Of a stretch of DNA of 64,000 nucleotides, positions 9,375 to 22,966 are shown in pieces. The stretch's first letter is position 1; each line of letters starts with the position of its first letter. The notes beneath the pieces were generated by a model. That model made no database searches. It was not told where the DNA came from and worked only from the letters and a program-made list of their open reading frames with translations. The translations under genes were made by a program, and so were the position numbers. The stretch is from Apostichopus japonicus (Eukaryota > Echinodermata > Holothuroidea > Aspidochirotida > Stichopodidae), in the NCBI RefSeq assembly GCF_037975245.1, contig NC_092569.1, forward strand, positions 20,932,001 to 20,996,000, written 5' to 3'.

Positions 9375-11646
9375 TGTAAAAGTTGGACAAGATCATTTTC
9401 TACACTGATGCATTTGAGATTAAGCAGTTCATCAATTTGGAATGACATCAAAACTTTGAAACGGTGAAAATAAGATGGTCAAAAATTAATATTAGACTGT
9501 TCATTAATTCTCACACACATTATGGGGACCCTAATAGTTGAAAAAAAAACCCTTTGACATTACATTTAATATACATCACCTTAATCTATGCTGTTGGAAA
9601 TGGTAAAAAAAATCTTTCTCAAACAATAGGAGAAAGCCATAACAGTGTACATCCCTATTTTCTCTATGATATATCAAATTGTATGAATACAGCACATGCA
9701 ACAGCATATATATTCTGATTAGGGCTTTCCAATCATCCCCACCCCTCATTCCCACTCAACTAGTGAAATGACATCAAAACATTATTTATACATAATATCA
9801 CATTATTAGGGCGTTATGGAGGTCTGACCCTGTATACGGTACCTGATTCCATAGTAACCCACACCACTTGCCACATGCAATGATCTAGATAGAGTGATAG
9901 TGTACAAACTGTAATTTTCAGGACATATCAAACTTTACGTAGCAGGTAGAAAAGCAAACAGACGACCAATAGGGCAGCCAAGTCAATTGGACACCCCCCA
10001 CCCCTCCCCGACCCTCCATCCCATTCAACAAGGATGAATACACATAAAATCCTATGCTTTCAAATATTTGATCCTAATGATAGCTCTAACCTACATATAG
10101 CTGCTTTCCCAGTTTCCCCCTCCAGCAACCCCGCCCCCCCTCCCTTTTGCCCAACATTATGGTTCCACATATGGGTGGAGCCTGTAAAAGTTGGACAAGA
10201 TCATTTTCTACACTGATGCATTTGAGATTAAGCAGTTCATCAATTTGGAATGACATCAAAACTTTGAAACGGTGAAAATAAGATGGTCAAAAATTAATAT
10301 TAGACTGTTCATTAATTCTCACACACATTGGGACCCTAAAAGTTGAAAAAAAAAACCTTTGACATTACATTTAATATACATCACCTTAATCTATGCTGTT
10401 GGAAATGGTAACAAAAATCTTTCTCAAACAATAGGAGAAAGCCATAACAGTGTACATCCCTATTTTCTCTATAATATATCAAATTGTATGAATACAGCAC
10501 ATGCAACAGCATATATATTCTGATTAGGGCTTTCCAGTCATCCCCACCCCTCATTCCCACTCAACTAGTGAAATGACATCAAAACATTATTTATACATAA
10601 TATCACATTATTAGGGCGTTATGGAGGTCTGACCCTGTATACGGTACCTGATTCCATAGTAACCCACACCACTTGCCACATGCAATGATCTAGATAGAGT
10701 GATAGTGTACAAACTGTAATTTTCAGGACATATCAAACTTTACGTAGCAGGTAGAAAAGCAAATAGACGACCAATAGGGCAGCCAAGTCAATTGGACACC
10801 CCCACCCCTCCCCTACCCTCCATCCCATTCAACAAGGATGAATAAACATAAAATCCTATGCTTTCAAATATTTGATCCTAATGATAGCTCTAACCTACAT
10901 ATAGCTGCTTTCCCAGTTTCCCCCACCAGCAACCCCCCCCCCCCTCCCTTTTGCCCAACATTATGGTTCCACATATGGGTGGAGCCTGTAAAAGTTGGAC
11001 AAGATCATTTTCTACACTGATGCATTTGAGATTAAGCAGTTCATCAATTTGGTATGACATCAAAACTTTGAAACGGTGAAAATAAGATGGTCAAAAATTA
11101 ATATTAGACTGTTCATTAATTCTTACACACATTGGGACCCTAATAGTTGAAAAAAAAACCCTTTGACATTACATTTAATATACATCACCTTAATCTATGC
11201 TGTTGGAAATGGTAAAAAAAATCTTTCTCAAACAATAGGAGAAAGCCATAACAGTGTACATGCATCCCTATTTTCTCTATAATATATCAAATTGTATGAA
11301 TACACCACATGCAACAGCATATATATTCTGATTAGGGCTTTCCAATCATCCCCACCCCTCATTCCCACTCAACTAGTGAAATGACATCAAAACATTATTT
11401 ATACATAATATCACATTATTAGGGCGTTATGGAGGTCTGAACCTGTATACGGTACCTGATTCCATAGTAACCCACACCACTTGCCACAGGCAATGATCTA
11501 GATAGAGTGATAGTGTACAAACTGTAATTTTCAGGACATATCAAACTTTACGTAGCAGGTAGAAAAGCAAATAGACGACCAATAGGGCAGCCAAGTCAAT
11601 TGGACACCCCCCACCCCTCCCCGACCCTCCATCCCATTCAACAAGG

Positions 11647-14600
11647 ATGAATACACATAAAATCCTATGCTTTCAAATATTTGATCCTAATGATAGCTCT
11701 AACCTACATATAGCTGCTTTCCCAGTTTCCCCCTCCAGCAACCCCCCCCCCTCCCTTTTGCCCAACATTATGGTTCCACATATGGGTGGAGCCTGTAAAA
11801 GTTGGACAAGATCATTTTCTACACTGATGCATTTGAGATTAAGCAGTTCATCAATTTGGAATGACATCAAAACTTTGAAACGGTGAAAATAAGATGGTCA
11901 AAAATTAATATTAGACTGTTCATTAATTCTTACACACATTATGGGGACCCTAATAGTTGAAAAAAAAAACCCTTTGACATTACATTTAATATACATCACC
12001 TTAATCTATGCTGTTGGAAATGGTAAAAAAAATCTTTCTCAAACAATAGGAGAAAGCCATAACAGTGTACATGCATCCCTATTTTCTCTATAATATATCA
12101 AATTGTATGAATACAGCACATGCAACAGCATATATATTCTGATTAGGGCTTTCCAATCATCCCCACCCCTCATTCCCACTCAACTAGTGGAATGACATCA
12201 AAACATTATTTATACATAATATCACATTATTAGGGCGTTATGAGGGTCTGACCCTGTATACGGTACCTGATTCCATAGTAACCCACACCACTTGCCACAT
12301 GCAATGATCTAGATAGAGTGATAGTGTACAAACTGTAATTTTCAGGACATATCAAACTTTCCGTAGCAGGTAGAAAAGCAAATAGGCGACCAATAGGGCA
12401 GCCAAGTCAATTGGACACCCGAACCCCTCCCCGACCCTCCATCCCATTCAACAAGGATGAATACACATAAAATCCTATGCTTTCAAATATTTGATCCTAA
12501 TGATAGCCCTAACCTACATATAGCTGCTTTCCCAGTTTCCCCCTAAAGCACCCCCCCCCCTCCCTTTTGCCCAACATTATGGTTCCACATATGGGTGGAG
12601 CCTGTAAAAGTTGGACAAGATCATTTTCTACACTGATGCATTTGAGATTAAGCAGTTCATCAATTTGGAATGACATCAAAACTTTGAAACGGTGAAAATA
12701 AGATGGTCAAAAATTAATATTAGACTGTTCATTAATTCTCACACACATTATGGGGACCCTAATAGTTGAAAAAAAAAAAACCTTTGACATTACATTTAAT
12801 ATACATCACCTTAATCTATGGTGTTGGAAATGGTAAAAAAATCTTTCTCAAACAATAGGAGAAAGCCATAACAGTGTACATCCCTATTTTCTCTATGATA
12901 TATCAAATTGTATGAATACAGCACATGCAACAGCATATATATTCTGATTAGGGCTTTCCAATCATCCCCACCCCTGATTCCCACTCAACTAGTGAAATGA
13001 CATCAAAACATTATTTATACATAATATCACATTATTAGGGCGTTATGGAGGTCTGACCCTGTATACGGTACCTGATTCCATAGTAACCCACACCACTTGC
13101 CACATGCAATGATCTAGATAGAGTGATAGTGTACAAACTGTAATTTTCAGGACATATCAAACTTTACGTAGCAGGTAGAAAAGCAAATAGACGACCAATA
13201 GGGCAGCCAAGTCAATTGGACACCCCCCACCCCTCCCCGACCCTCCATCCCATTCAACAAGGATGAATACACATAAAATCCTATGCTTTCAAATATTTGA
13301 TCCTAATGATAGCTCTAATCTACATATAGCTGCTTTCCCAGTTTCCCCCTCCAGCAACCCTCCCCCCCCCCCGCTCCCTTTTGCCCAACATTATGGTTCC
13401 ACATATGGGTGGAGCCTGTAAAAGTTGGACAAGATCATTTTCTACACTGATGCATTTGAGATTAAGCAGTTCATCAATTTGGTATGACATCAAAACTTTG
13501 AAACGGTGAAAATAAGATGGTCAAAAATTAATATTAGACTGTTCATTAATTCTCACACACATTGGGACCCTAATAGTTGAAAAAAAACCCCTTTGACATT
13601 ACATTTAATATACATCACCTTAATCTATGCTGTTGGAAATGGTAAAAAAAATCTTTCTCAAACAATAGGAGAAAGCCATAACAGTGTACATGCATCCCTA
13701 TTTTCTCTATAATATATCAAATTGTATGAATACACCACATGCAACAGCATATATATTCTGATTAGGGCTTTCCAATCATCCCCACCCCTCATTCCCACTC
13801 AACTAGTGAAATGACATCAAAACATTATTTATACATAATATCACATTATTAGGGCGTTATGGAGGTCTGAACCTGTATACGGTACCTGATTCCATAGTAA
13901 CCCACACCACTTGCCACAGGCAATGATCTAGATAGAGTGATAGTGTACAAACTGTAATTTTCAGGACATATCAAACTTTACGTAGCAGGTAGAAAAGCAA
14001 ATAGACGACCAATAGGGCAGCCAAGTCAATTGGACACCCCCCACCCCTCCCCGACCCTCCATCCCATTCAACAAGGATGAATACACATAAAATCCTATGC
14101 TTTCAAATATTTGATCCTAATGATAGCTCTAACCTACATATAGCTGCTTTCCCAGTTTCCCCCTCCAGCAACCCCCCCCCCTCCCTTTTGCCCAACATTA
14201 TGGTTCCACATATGGGTGGAGCCTGTAAAAGTTGGACAAGATCATTTTCTACACTGATGCATTTGAGATTAAGCAGTTCATCAATTTGGAATGACATCAA
14301 AACTTTGAAACGGTGAAAATAAGATGGTCAAAAATTAATATTAGACTGTTCATTAATTCTTACACACATTATGGGGACCCTAATAGTTGAAAAAAAAAAC
14401 CCTTTGACATTACATTTAATATACATCACCTTAATCTATGCTGTTGGACATGGTAAAAAAAATCTTTCTCAAACAATAGGAGAAAGCCATAACAGTGTAC
14501 ATGCATCCCTATTTTCTCTATAATATATCAAATTGTATGAATACAGCACATGCAACAGCATATATATTCTGATTAGGGCTTTCCAATCATCCCCACCCCT

Positions 14601-16504
14601 CATTCCCACTCAACTAGTGGAATGACATCAAAACATTATTTATACATAATATCACATTATTAGGGCGTTATGAGGGTCTGACCCTGTATACGGTACCTGA
14701 TTCCATAGTAACCCACACCACTTGCCACATGCAATGATCTAGATAGAGTGATAGTGTACAAACTGTAATTTTCAGGACATATCAAACTTTCCGTAGCAGG
14801 TAGAAAAGCAAATAGGCGACCAATAGGGCAGCCAAGTCAATTGGACACCCGAACCCCTCCCCGACCCTCCATCCCATTCAACAAGGATGAATACACATAA
14901 AATCCTATGCTTTCAAATATTTGATCCTAATGATAGCTCTAACCTACATATAGCTGCTTTCCCAGTTTCCCCCTAAAGCACCCCCCCCCCTCCCTTTTGC
15001 CCAACATTATGGTTCCACATATGGATGGAGCCTGTAAAAGTTGGACAAGATCATTTTCTACACTGATGCATTTGAGATTAAGCAGTTCATCAATTTGGAA
15101 TGACATCAAAACTTTGAAACGGTGAAAATAAGATGGTCAAAAATTAATATTAGACTGTTCATTAATTCTCACACACATTATGGGGACCCTAATAGTTGAA
15201 AAAAAAAAAACCTTTGACATTACATTTAATATACATCACCTTAATCTATGGTGTTGGAAATGGTAAAAAAATCTTTCTCAAACAATAGGAGAAAGCCATA
15301 ACAGTGTACATCCCTATTTTCTCTATGATATATCAAATTGTATGAATACAGCACATGCAACAGCATATATATTCTGATTAGGGCTTTCCAATCATCCCCA
15401 CCCCTCATTCCCACTCAACTAGTGAAATGACATCAAAACATTATTTATACATAATATCACATTATTAGGGCGTTATGGAGGTCTGACCCTGTATACGGTA
15501 CCTGATTCCATAGTAACCCACACCACTTGCCACATGCAATGATCTAGATAGAGTGATAGTGTACAAACTGTAATTTTCAGGACATATCAAACTTTACGTA
15601 GCAGGTAGAAAAGCAAATAGACGACCAATAGGGCAGCCAAGTCAATTGGACACCCCCACCCATCCCCGACCCTCCATCCCATTCAACAAGGATGAATACA
15701 CATAAAATCCTATGCTTTCAAATATTTGATCCTAATGATAGCTCTAATCTACATATAGCTGCTTTCCCAGTTTCCCCCTCCAGCAACCCTCCCCCCCCCC
15801 CGCTCCCTTTTGCCCAACATTATGGTTCCACATATGGGTGGAGCCTGTAAAAGTTGGACAAGATCATTTTCTACACTGATGCATTTGAGATTAAGCAGTT
15901 CATCAATTTGGTATGACATCAAAACTTTGAAACGGTGAAAATAAGATGGTCAAAAATTAATATTAGACTGTTCATTAATTCTCACACACATTGGGACCCT
16001 AATAGTTGAAAAAAAACCCCTTTGACATTACATTTAATATACATCACCTTAATCTATGCTGTTGGAAATGGTAAAAAAAATCTTTCTCAAACAATAGGAG
16101 AAAGCCATAACAGTGTACATGCATCACTATTTTCTCTATAATATATCAAATTGTATGAATACAGCACATGCAACAGCATATATATTCTGATTAGGGCTTT
16201 CCAATCATCCCCACCCCTCATTCCCACTCAACTAGTGAAATGACATCAAAACATTATTTATACATAATATCACATTATTAGGGCGTTATGGAGGTCTGAC
16301 CCTGTATACGGTACCTGATTCCATAGTAACCCACACCACTTGCCACATGCAATGATCTAGATAGAGTGATAGTGTACAAACTGTAATTTTCAGGACATAT
16401 CAAACTTTACGTAGCAGGTAGAAAAGCAAATAGACGACCAATAGGGCAGCCAAGTCAATTGGACACCCCCACCCCTCCCCGACCCTCCATCCCATTCAAC
16501 AAGG
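11647..16504. repeat. Satellite block 3: two tandem copies of a 2,430-bp three-unit repeat
   Basis: Units at 11647, 12457 and 13263 correspond one-to-one with units at 14077, 14887 and 15692, at offsets of 2,430, 2,430 and 2,429 bp. Private markers occur in both: CTTACACACATTATGGGG in the first unit, CCCTAAAGCACCCC and ATCTATGGTGTTGG in the second, and CTCTAATCTAC with a T-interrupted C run followed by GCTCCC in the third. Differences are few, for example CATGGTAAAA at about 14450 and ATGGATGGAGCC at about 15020. Confidence 0.93.
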
Positions 16505-19500
16505 ATGAATACACATAAAATCCTATGCTTTCAAATATTTGATCCTAAGGATAGCTCTAACCTACATATAGCTGCTTTCCCAGTTTCCCCCTCCAGCAAC
16601 CCCCCCCCCCCTCCCTTTTGCCCAACATTATGGTTCCACATATGGGTGGAGCCTGTAAAAGTTGGACAAGATCATTTTCTACACTGATGCATTTGAGATT
16701 AAGCAGTTCATCAATTTGGAATGACATCAAAACTTTGAAACGGTGAAAATAAGATGGTCCAAAATTAATTATAGACTGTTCATTAATTCTTACACACATT
16801 GGGACCCTAATAGTTGAAAAAAAAAAACCTTTGACATTACATTTAATATACATCACCTTAATCTATGCTGTTGGAAATGGTAAAAAAAATCTTTCTCAAA
16901 CAATAGGAGAAAGCCATAACAGTGTACATGCATCCCTATTTTCTCTATGATATATCAAATTGTATGAATACAGCACATGCAACAGCATATATATTCTGAT
17001 TAGGGCTTTCCATTCATCCCCACCCCTCATTCCCACTCAACTAGTGAAATGACATCAAAACATTATTTATACATAATATCACATTATTAGGGCGTTATGA
17101 GGGTCTGACCCTGTATACGGTACCTGATTCCATAGTAACCCACACCACTTGCCACATGCAATGATCTAGATAGAGTGATAGTGTACAAACTGTAATTTTC
17201 AGGACATATCAAACTTTACGTAGCAGGTAGAAAAGCAAATAGGCGACCAATAGGGCAGCCAAGTCAATTGGACACCCGAACCCCTCCCCTACCCTCCATC
17301 CCATTCAACAAGGATGAATACACATAAAATCCTATGCTTTCAAATATTTGATCCTAATGATAGCTCTAACCTACATATAGCTGCTTTCCCAGTTTCCCCC
17401 TCCAGCAACCCCCCCCCCCTCCCTTTTGCCCAACATTATGGTTCCACATATGGGTGGAGCCTGTAAAAGTTGGACAAGATCATTTTCTACACTGATGCAT
17501 TTGAGATTAAGCAGTTCATCAATTTGGAATGACATCAAAACTTTGAAACGGTGAAAATAAGATGGTCAAAAATTAATATTAGACTGTTCATTAATTCTTA
17601 CACACATTGGGACCCTAATAGTTGAAAAAAAAAAACCTTTGACATTACATTTAATATACATCACCTTAATCTATGCTGTTGGAAATGGTAAAAAAAATCT
17701 TTCTCAAACAATAGGAGAAAGCCATAACAGTGTACATGCATCCCTATTTTCTCTATGATATATCAAATTGTATGAATACAGCACATGCAACAGCATATAT
17801 ATTCTGATTAGGGCTTTCCATTCATCCCCACCCCTCATTCCCACTCAACTAGTGAAATGACATCAAAACATTATTTATACATAATATCACATTATTAGGG
17901 CGTTATGAGGGTCTGACCCTGTATACGGTACCTGATTCCATAGTAACCCACACCACTTGCCACATGCAATGATCTAGATAGAGTGATAGTGTACAAACTG
18001 TAATTTTCAGGACATATCAAACTTTACGTAGCAGGTAGAAAAGCAAATAGGCGACCAATAGGGCAGCCAAGTCAATTGGACACCCGAACCCCTCCCCTAC
18101 CCTCCATCCCATTCAACAAGGATGAATACACATAAAATCCTATGCTTTCAAATATTTGATCCTAATGATAGCTCTAACCTACATATAGCTGCTTTCCCAG
18201 TTTCCCCCTCCAGCAACCCCCCCCCCTCCCTTTTGCCTAACATTATGGTTCCACATATGGGTGGAGCCTGTAAAAGTTGGACAAGATCATTTTCTACACT
18301 GATGCATTTGAGATTAAGCAGTTCATCAATTTGGAATGACATCAAAACTTTGAAACGGTGAAAATAAGATGGTCAAAAATTAATATTAGACTGTTCATTA
18401 ATTCTCACACACATTGGGATCCTAATAGTTGAAAAAAAAAAACCCTTTGACATTACATTTAATATACATCACCTTAATCTATGCTGTTGGAAATGGTAAA
18501 AAAAATCTTTCTCAAACAATAGGAGAAAGCCATAACAGTGTACATGCATCACTATTTTCTCTATAATATATCAAATTGTATGAATACAGCACATGCAACA
18601 GCATATATATTCTGATTAGGGCTTTCCAATCATCCCCACCCCTCATTCCCACTCAACTAGTGAAATGACATCAAAACATTATTTATACATAATATCACAT
18701 TATTAGGGCGTTATGGAGGTCTGACCCTGTATACGGTACCTGATTCCATAGTAACCTACACCACTTGCCACATGCAATGATCTAGATAGAGTGATAGTGT
18801 ACAAACTGTAATTTTCAGGACATATCAAACTTTACGTAGCAGGTAGAAAAGCAAATAGACGACCAATAGGGCAGCCAAGTCAATTGGACACCCCCCACCC
18901 CTCCCCGACCCTCCATCCCATTCAACAAGGATGAATACACATAAAATCCTATGCTTTCAAATATTTGATCCTAATGATAGCTCTAACCTACATATAGCTG
19001 CTTTCCCAGTTTCCCCCTCCAGCAACCCCCCCCCCTCCCTTTTGCCCAACATTATGGTTCCACATATGGGTGGAGCCTGTAAAAGTTGGACAAGATCATT
19101 TTCTACACTGATGCATTTGAGATTAAGCAGTTCATCAATTTGGAATGACATCAAAACTTTGAAACGGTGAAAATAAGATGGTCAAAAATTAATATTAGAC
19201 TGTTCATTAATTCTCACACACATTGGGACCCTAAAAGTTGAAAAAAAAAACCTTTGACATTACATTTAATATACATCACCTTAATCTATGCTGTTGGAAA
19301 TGGTAAAAAAAATCTTTCTCAAACAATAGGAGAAAGCCATAACAGTGTACATCCCTATTTTCTCTATAATATATCAAATTGTATGAATACAGAACATGCA
19401 ACAGCATATATATTCTGATTAGGGCTTTCCAATCATCCCCACCCCTCATTCCCACTCAACTAGTGAAATGACATCAAAACATTATTTATACATCATATCA

Positions 19501-22500
19501 CATTATTAGGGCGTTATGGAGGTCTGACCCTGTATACGGTACCTGATTCCATAGTAACCCACACCACTTGCCACATGCAATGATCTAGATAGAGTGATAG
19601 TGTACAAACTGTAATTTTCAGGACATATCAAACTTTACGTAGCAGGTAGAAAAGCAAATAGACGACCAATAGGGCAGCCAAGTCAATTGGACACCCCCAC
19701 CCCTCCCCGACCCTCCATCCCATTCAACAAGGATGAATACACATAAAATCCTATGCTTTCAAATATTTGATCCTAATGATAGCTCTAATCTACATATAGC
19801 TGCTTTCCCAGTTTCCCCCTCCAGCAACCCTCCCCCCCCCCCCCCGCTCCCTTTTGCCCAACATTATGGTTCCACATATGGGTGGAGCCTGTAAAAGTTG
19901 GACAAGATCATTTTCTACACTGATGCATTTGAGATTAAGCAGTTCATCAATTTGGTATGACATCAAAACTTTGAAACGGTGAAAATAAGATGGTCAAAAA
20001 TTAATATTAGACTGTTCATTAATTCTCACACACATTGGGACCCTAATAGTTGAAAAAAAACCCCTTTGACATTACATTTAATATACATCACCTTAATCTA
20101 TGCTGTTGGAAATGGTAAAAAAAATCTTTCTCAAACAATAGGAGAAAGCCATAACAGTGTACATGCATCACTATTTTCTCTATAATATATCAAATTGTAT
20201 GAATACAGCACATGCAACAGCATATATATTCTGATTAGGGCTTTCCAATCATCCCCACCCCTGATTCCCACTCAACTAGTGAAATGACATCAAAACATTA
20301 TTTATACATAATATCACATTATTAGGGCGTTATGGAGGTCTGACCCTGTATACGGTACCTGATTCCATAGTAACCCACACCACTTGCCACATGCAATGAT
20401 CTAGATAGAGTGATAGTGTACAAACTGTAATTTTCAGGACATATCAAACTTTACGTAGCAGGTAGAAAAGCAAATAGACGACCAATAGGGCAGCCAAGTC
20501 AATTGGACACCCCCACCCCTCCCCGACCCTCCATCCCATTCAACAAGGATGAATACACATAAAATCCTATGCTTTCAAATATTTGATCCTAATGATAGCT
20601 CTAACCTACATATAGCTGCTTTCCCAGTTTCCCCCTCCAGCAACCCCCCCCCCTCCCTTTTGCCCAACATTATGGTTCCACATATGGGTGGAGCCTGTAA
20701 AAGTTGGACAAGATCATTTTCTACACTGATGCATTTGAGATTAAGCAGTTCATCAATTTGGAATGACATCAAAACTTTGAAACGGTGAAAATAAGATGGT
20801 CCAAAATTAATTATAGACTGTTCATTAATTCTTACACACATTGGGACCCTAATAGTTGAAAAAAAAAAACCTTTGACATTACATTTAATATACATCACCT
20901 TAATCTATGCTGTTGGAAATGGTAAAAAAAATCTTTCTCAAACAATAGGAGAAAGCCATAACAGTGTACATGCATCCCTATTTTCTCTATGATATATCAA
21001 ATTGTATGAATACAGCACATGCAACAGCATATATATTCTGATTAGGGCTTTCCATTCATCCCCACCCCTCATTCCCACTCAACTAGTGAAATGACATCAA
21101 AACATTATTTATACATAATATCACATTATTAGGGCGTTATGAGGGTCTGACCCTGTATACGGTACCTGATTCCATAGTAACCCACACCACTTGCCACATG
21201 CAATGATCTAGATAGAGTGATAGTGTACAAACTGTAATTTTCAGGACATATCAAACTTTACGTAGCAGGTAGAAAAGCAAATAGGCGACCAATAGGGCAG
21301 CCAAGTCAATTGGACACCCGAACCCCTCCCCTACCCTCCATCCCATTCAACAAGGATGAATACACATAAAATCCTATGCTTTCAAATATTTGATCCTAAT
21401 GATAGCTCTAACCTACATATAGCTGCTTTCCCAGTTTCCCCCTCCAGCAACCCCCCCCCCCTCCCTTTTGCCCAACATTATGGTTCCACATATGGGTGGA
21501 GCCTGTAAAAGTTGGACAAGATCATTTTCTACACTGATGCATTTGAGATTAAGCAGTTCATCAATTTGGAATGACATCAAAACTTTGAAACGGTGAAAAT
21601 AAGATGGTCAAAAATTAATATTAGACTGTTCATTAATTCTCACACACATTGGGATCCTAATAGTTGAAAAAAAAAACCCTTTGACATTACATTTAATATA
21701 CATCACCTTAATCTATGCTGTTGGAAATGGTAAAAAAAATCTTTCTCAAACAATAGGAGAAAGCCATAACAGTGTACATGCATCACTATTTTCTCTATAA
21801 TATATCAAATTGTATGAATACAGCACATGCAACAGCATATATATTCTGATTAGGGCTTTCCAATCATCCCCACCCCTCATTCCCACTCAACTAGTGAAAT
21901 GACATCAAAACATTATTTATACATAATATCACATTATTAGGGCGTTATGGAGGTCTGACCCTGTATACGGTACCTGATTCCATAGTAACCCACACCACTT
22001 GCCACATGCAATGATCTAGATAGAGTGATAGTGTACAAACTGTAATTTTCAGGACATATCAAACTTTACGTAGCAGGTAGAAAAGCAAATAGACGACCAA
22101 TAGGGCAGCCAAGTCAATTGGACACCCCCCACCCCTCCCCGACCCTCCATCCCATTCAACAAGGATGAATACACATAAAATCCTATGCTTTCAAATATTT
22201 GATCCTAATGATAGCTCTAACCTACATATAGCTGCTTTCCCAGTTTCCCCCTCCAGCAACCCCCCCCCTCCCTTTTGCCCAACATTATGGTTCCACATAT
22301 GGGTGGAGCCTGTAAAAGTTGGACAAGATCATTTTCTACACTGATGCATTTGAGATTAAGCAGTTCATCAATTTGGAATGACATCAAAACTTTGAAACGG
22401 TGAAAATAAGATGGTCAAAAATTAATATTAGACTGTTCATTAATTCTCACACACATTGGGACCCTAAAAGTTGAAAAAAAAAACCTTTGACATTACATTT

Positions 22501-22966
22501 AATATACATCACCTTAATCTATGCTGTTGGAAATGGTAAAAAAAATCTTTCTCAAACAATAGGAGAAAGCCATAACAGTGTACATCCCTATTTTCTCTAT
22601 AATATATCAAATTGTATGAATACAGAACATGCAACAGCATATATATTCTGATTAGGGCTTTCCAATCATCCCCACCCCTCATTCCCACTCAACTAGTGAA
22701 ATGACATCAAAACATTATTTATACATAATATCACATTATTAGGGCGTTATGGAGGTCTGACCCTGTATACGGTACCTGATTCCATAGTAACCCACACCCC
22801 TTGCCACATGCAATGATCTAGATAGAGTGATAGTGTACAAACTGTAATTTTCAGGACATATCAAACTTTACGTAGCAGGTAGAAAAGCAAATAGACGACC
22901 AATAGGGCAGCCAAGTCAATTGGACACCCCCCACCCCTCCCCGACCCTCCATCCCATTCAACAAGG
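16505..22966. repeat. Satellite block 4: four- and five-unit repeats
   Basis: Units start at 16505, 17314, 18122, 18931, 19733, 20549, 21356 and 22165. The word GGTCCAAAATTAATTATAG occurs only in the units at 16505 and 20549, 4,044 bp apart (five units). Units at 18122, 18931 and 19733 match 21356, 22165 and 22967 at a constant 3,234 bp (four units), including GGGATCC, CTAAAAGTTG and ATACAGAACATGC markers. The unit at 17314 resembles the first part of the next unit and seems to be the extra copy that makes five out of four. Confidence 0.85.

Larger units (their letters stand above)
9228..10033. repeat. Reference satellite unit with internal landmarks (806 bp)
   Basis: Chosen as a clean standard unit. 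In order: start landmark at 9228; C run of ten at 9323-9332; hairpin arms 9353-9360 and 9367-9374; the long-form indel site (ATTATGGGGAC) near 9519; first A run 9541-9549; second A run 9605-9612; GCAT indel site near 9651; AATCATCC or ATTCATCC site near 9731; GGAGGTCT or GAGGGTCT site near 9818; ATTCCATA, the site used by the transposon in two other units, at 9846-9853; four-tract C-rich motif from about 9993. A 79-codon plus-strand frame and a 65-codon minus-strand frame over the first third are not conserved in length between units. Confidence 0.93.
7617..11646. repeat. Satellite block 2: units in a three-unit phase
   Basis: Units start at 7617, 8420, 9228, 10034 and 10838. Markers recur every three units: CTAAAAGTTG in the units at 7617 and 10034; AATAAACATAAAATCC, CCCACCAGCAACC and TGGTATGACATC in the units at 8420 and 10838; TCTGAACCTG at 9017 and 11436. 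The repeat distance is about 2,418 bp. The marker TCTGAACCTG appears once more, at 13866, showing the three-unit phase continues into the next block. Confidence 0.9.

Noticed and set aside
9228-9467. Recurrent plus-strand frame (60-82 codons) beginning at the unit landmark in most units
   Set aside because: Its end depends on the number of C bases in a variable run, so the C-terminal half switches frame between units. No recognisable domain, no length conservation, and a repeated unit repeats any chance frame.
9458-9475. Possible CENP-B box around CTTTGAAACGGTGAAAAT
   Set aside because: It lacks the core pattern nTTCGnnnnAnnCGGGn; only a partial ACGG match is present, so I do not claim a centromere protein site.
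20575-20898. Minus-strand frames of 65-109 codons in many units
   Set aside because: They overlap the same variable C run, and a longer form appears only when small variants (such as GGTCCAAAA) remove a stop. This is what chance frames in a near-identical array look like.
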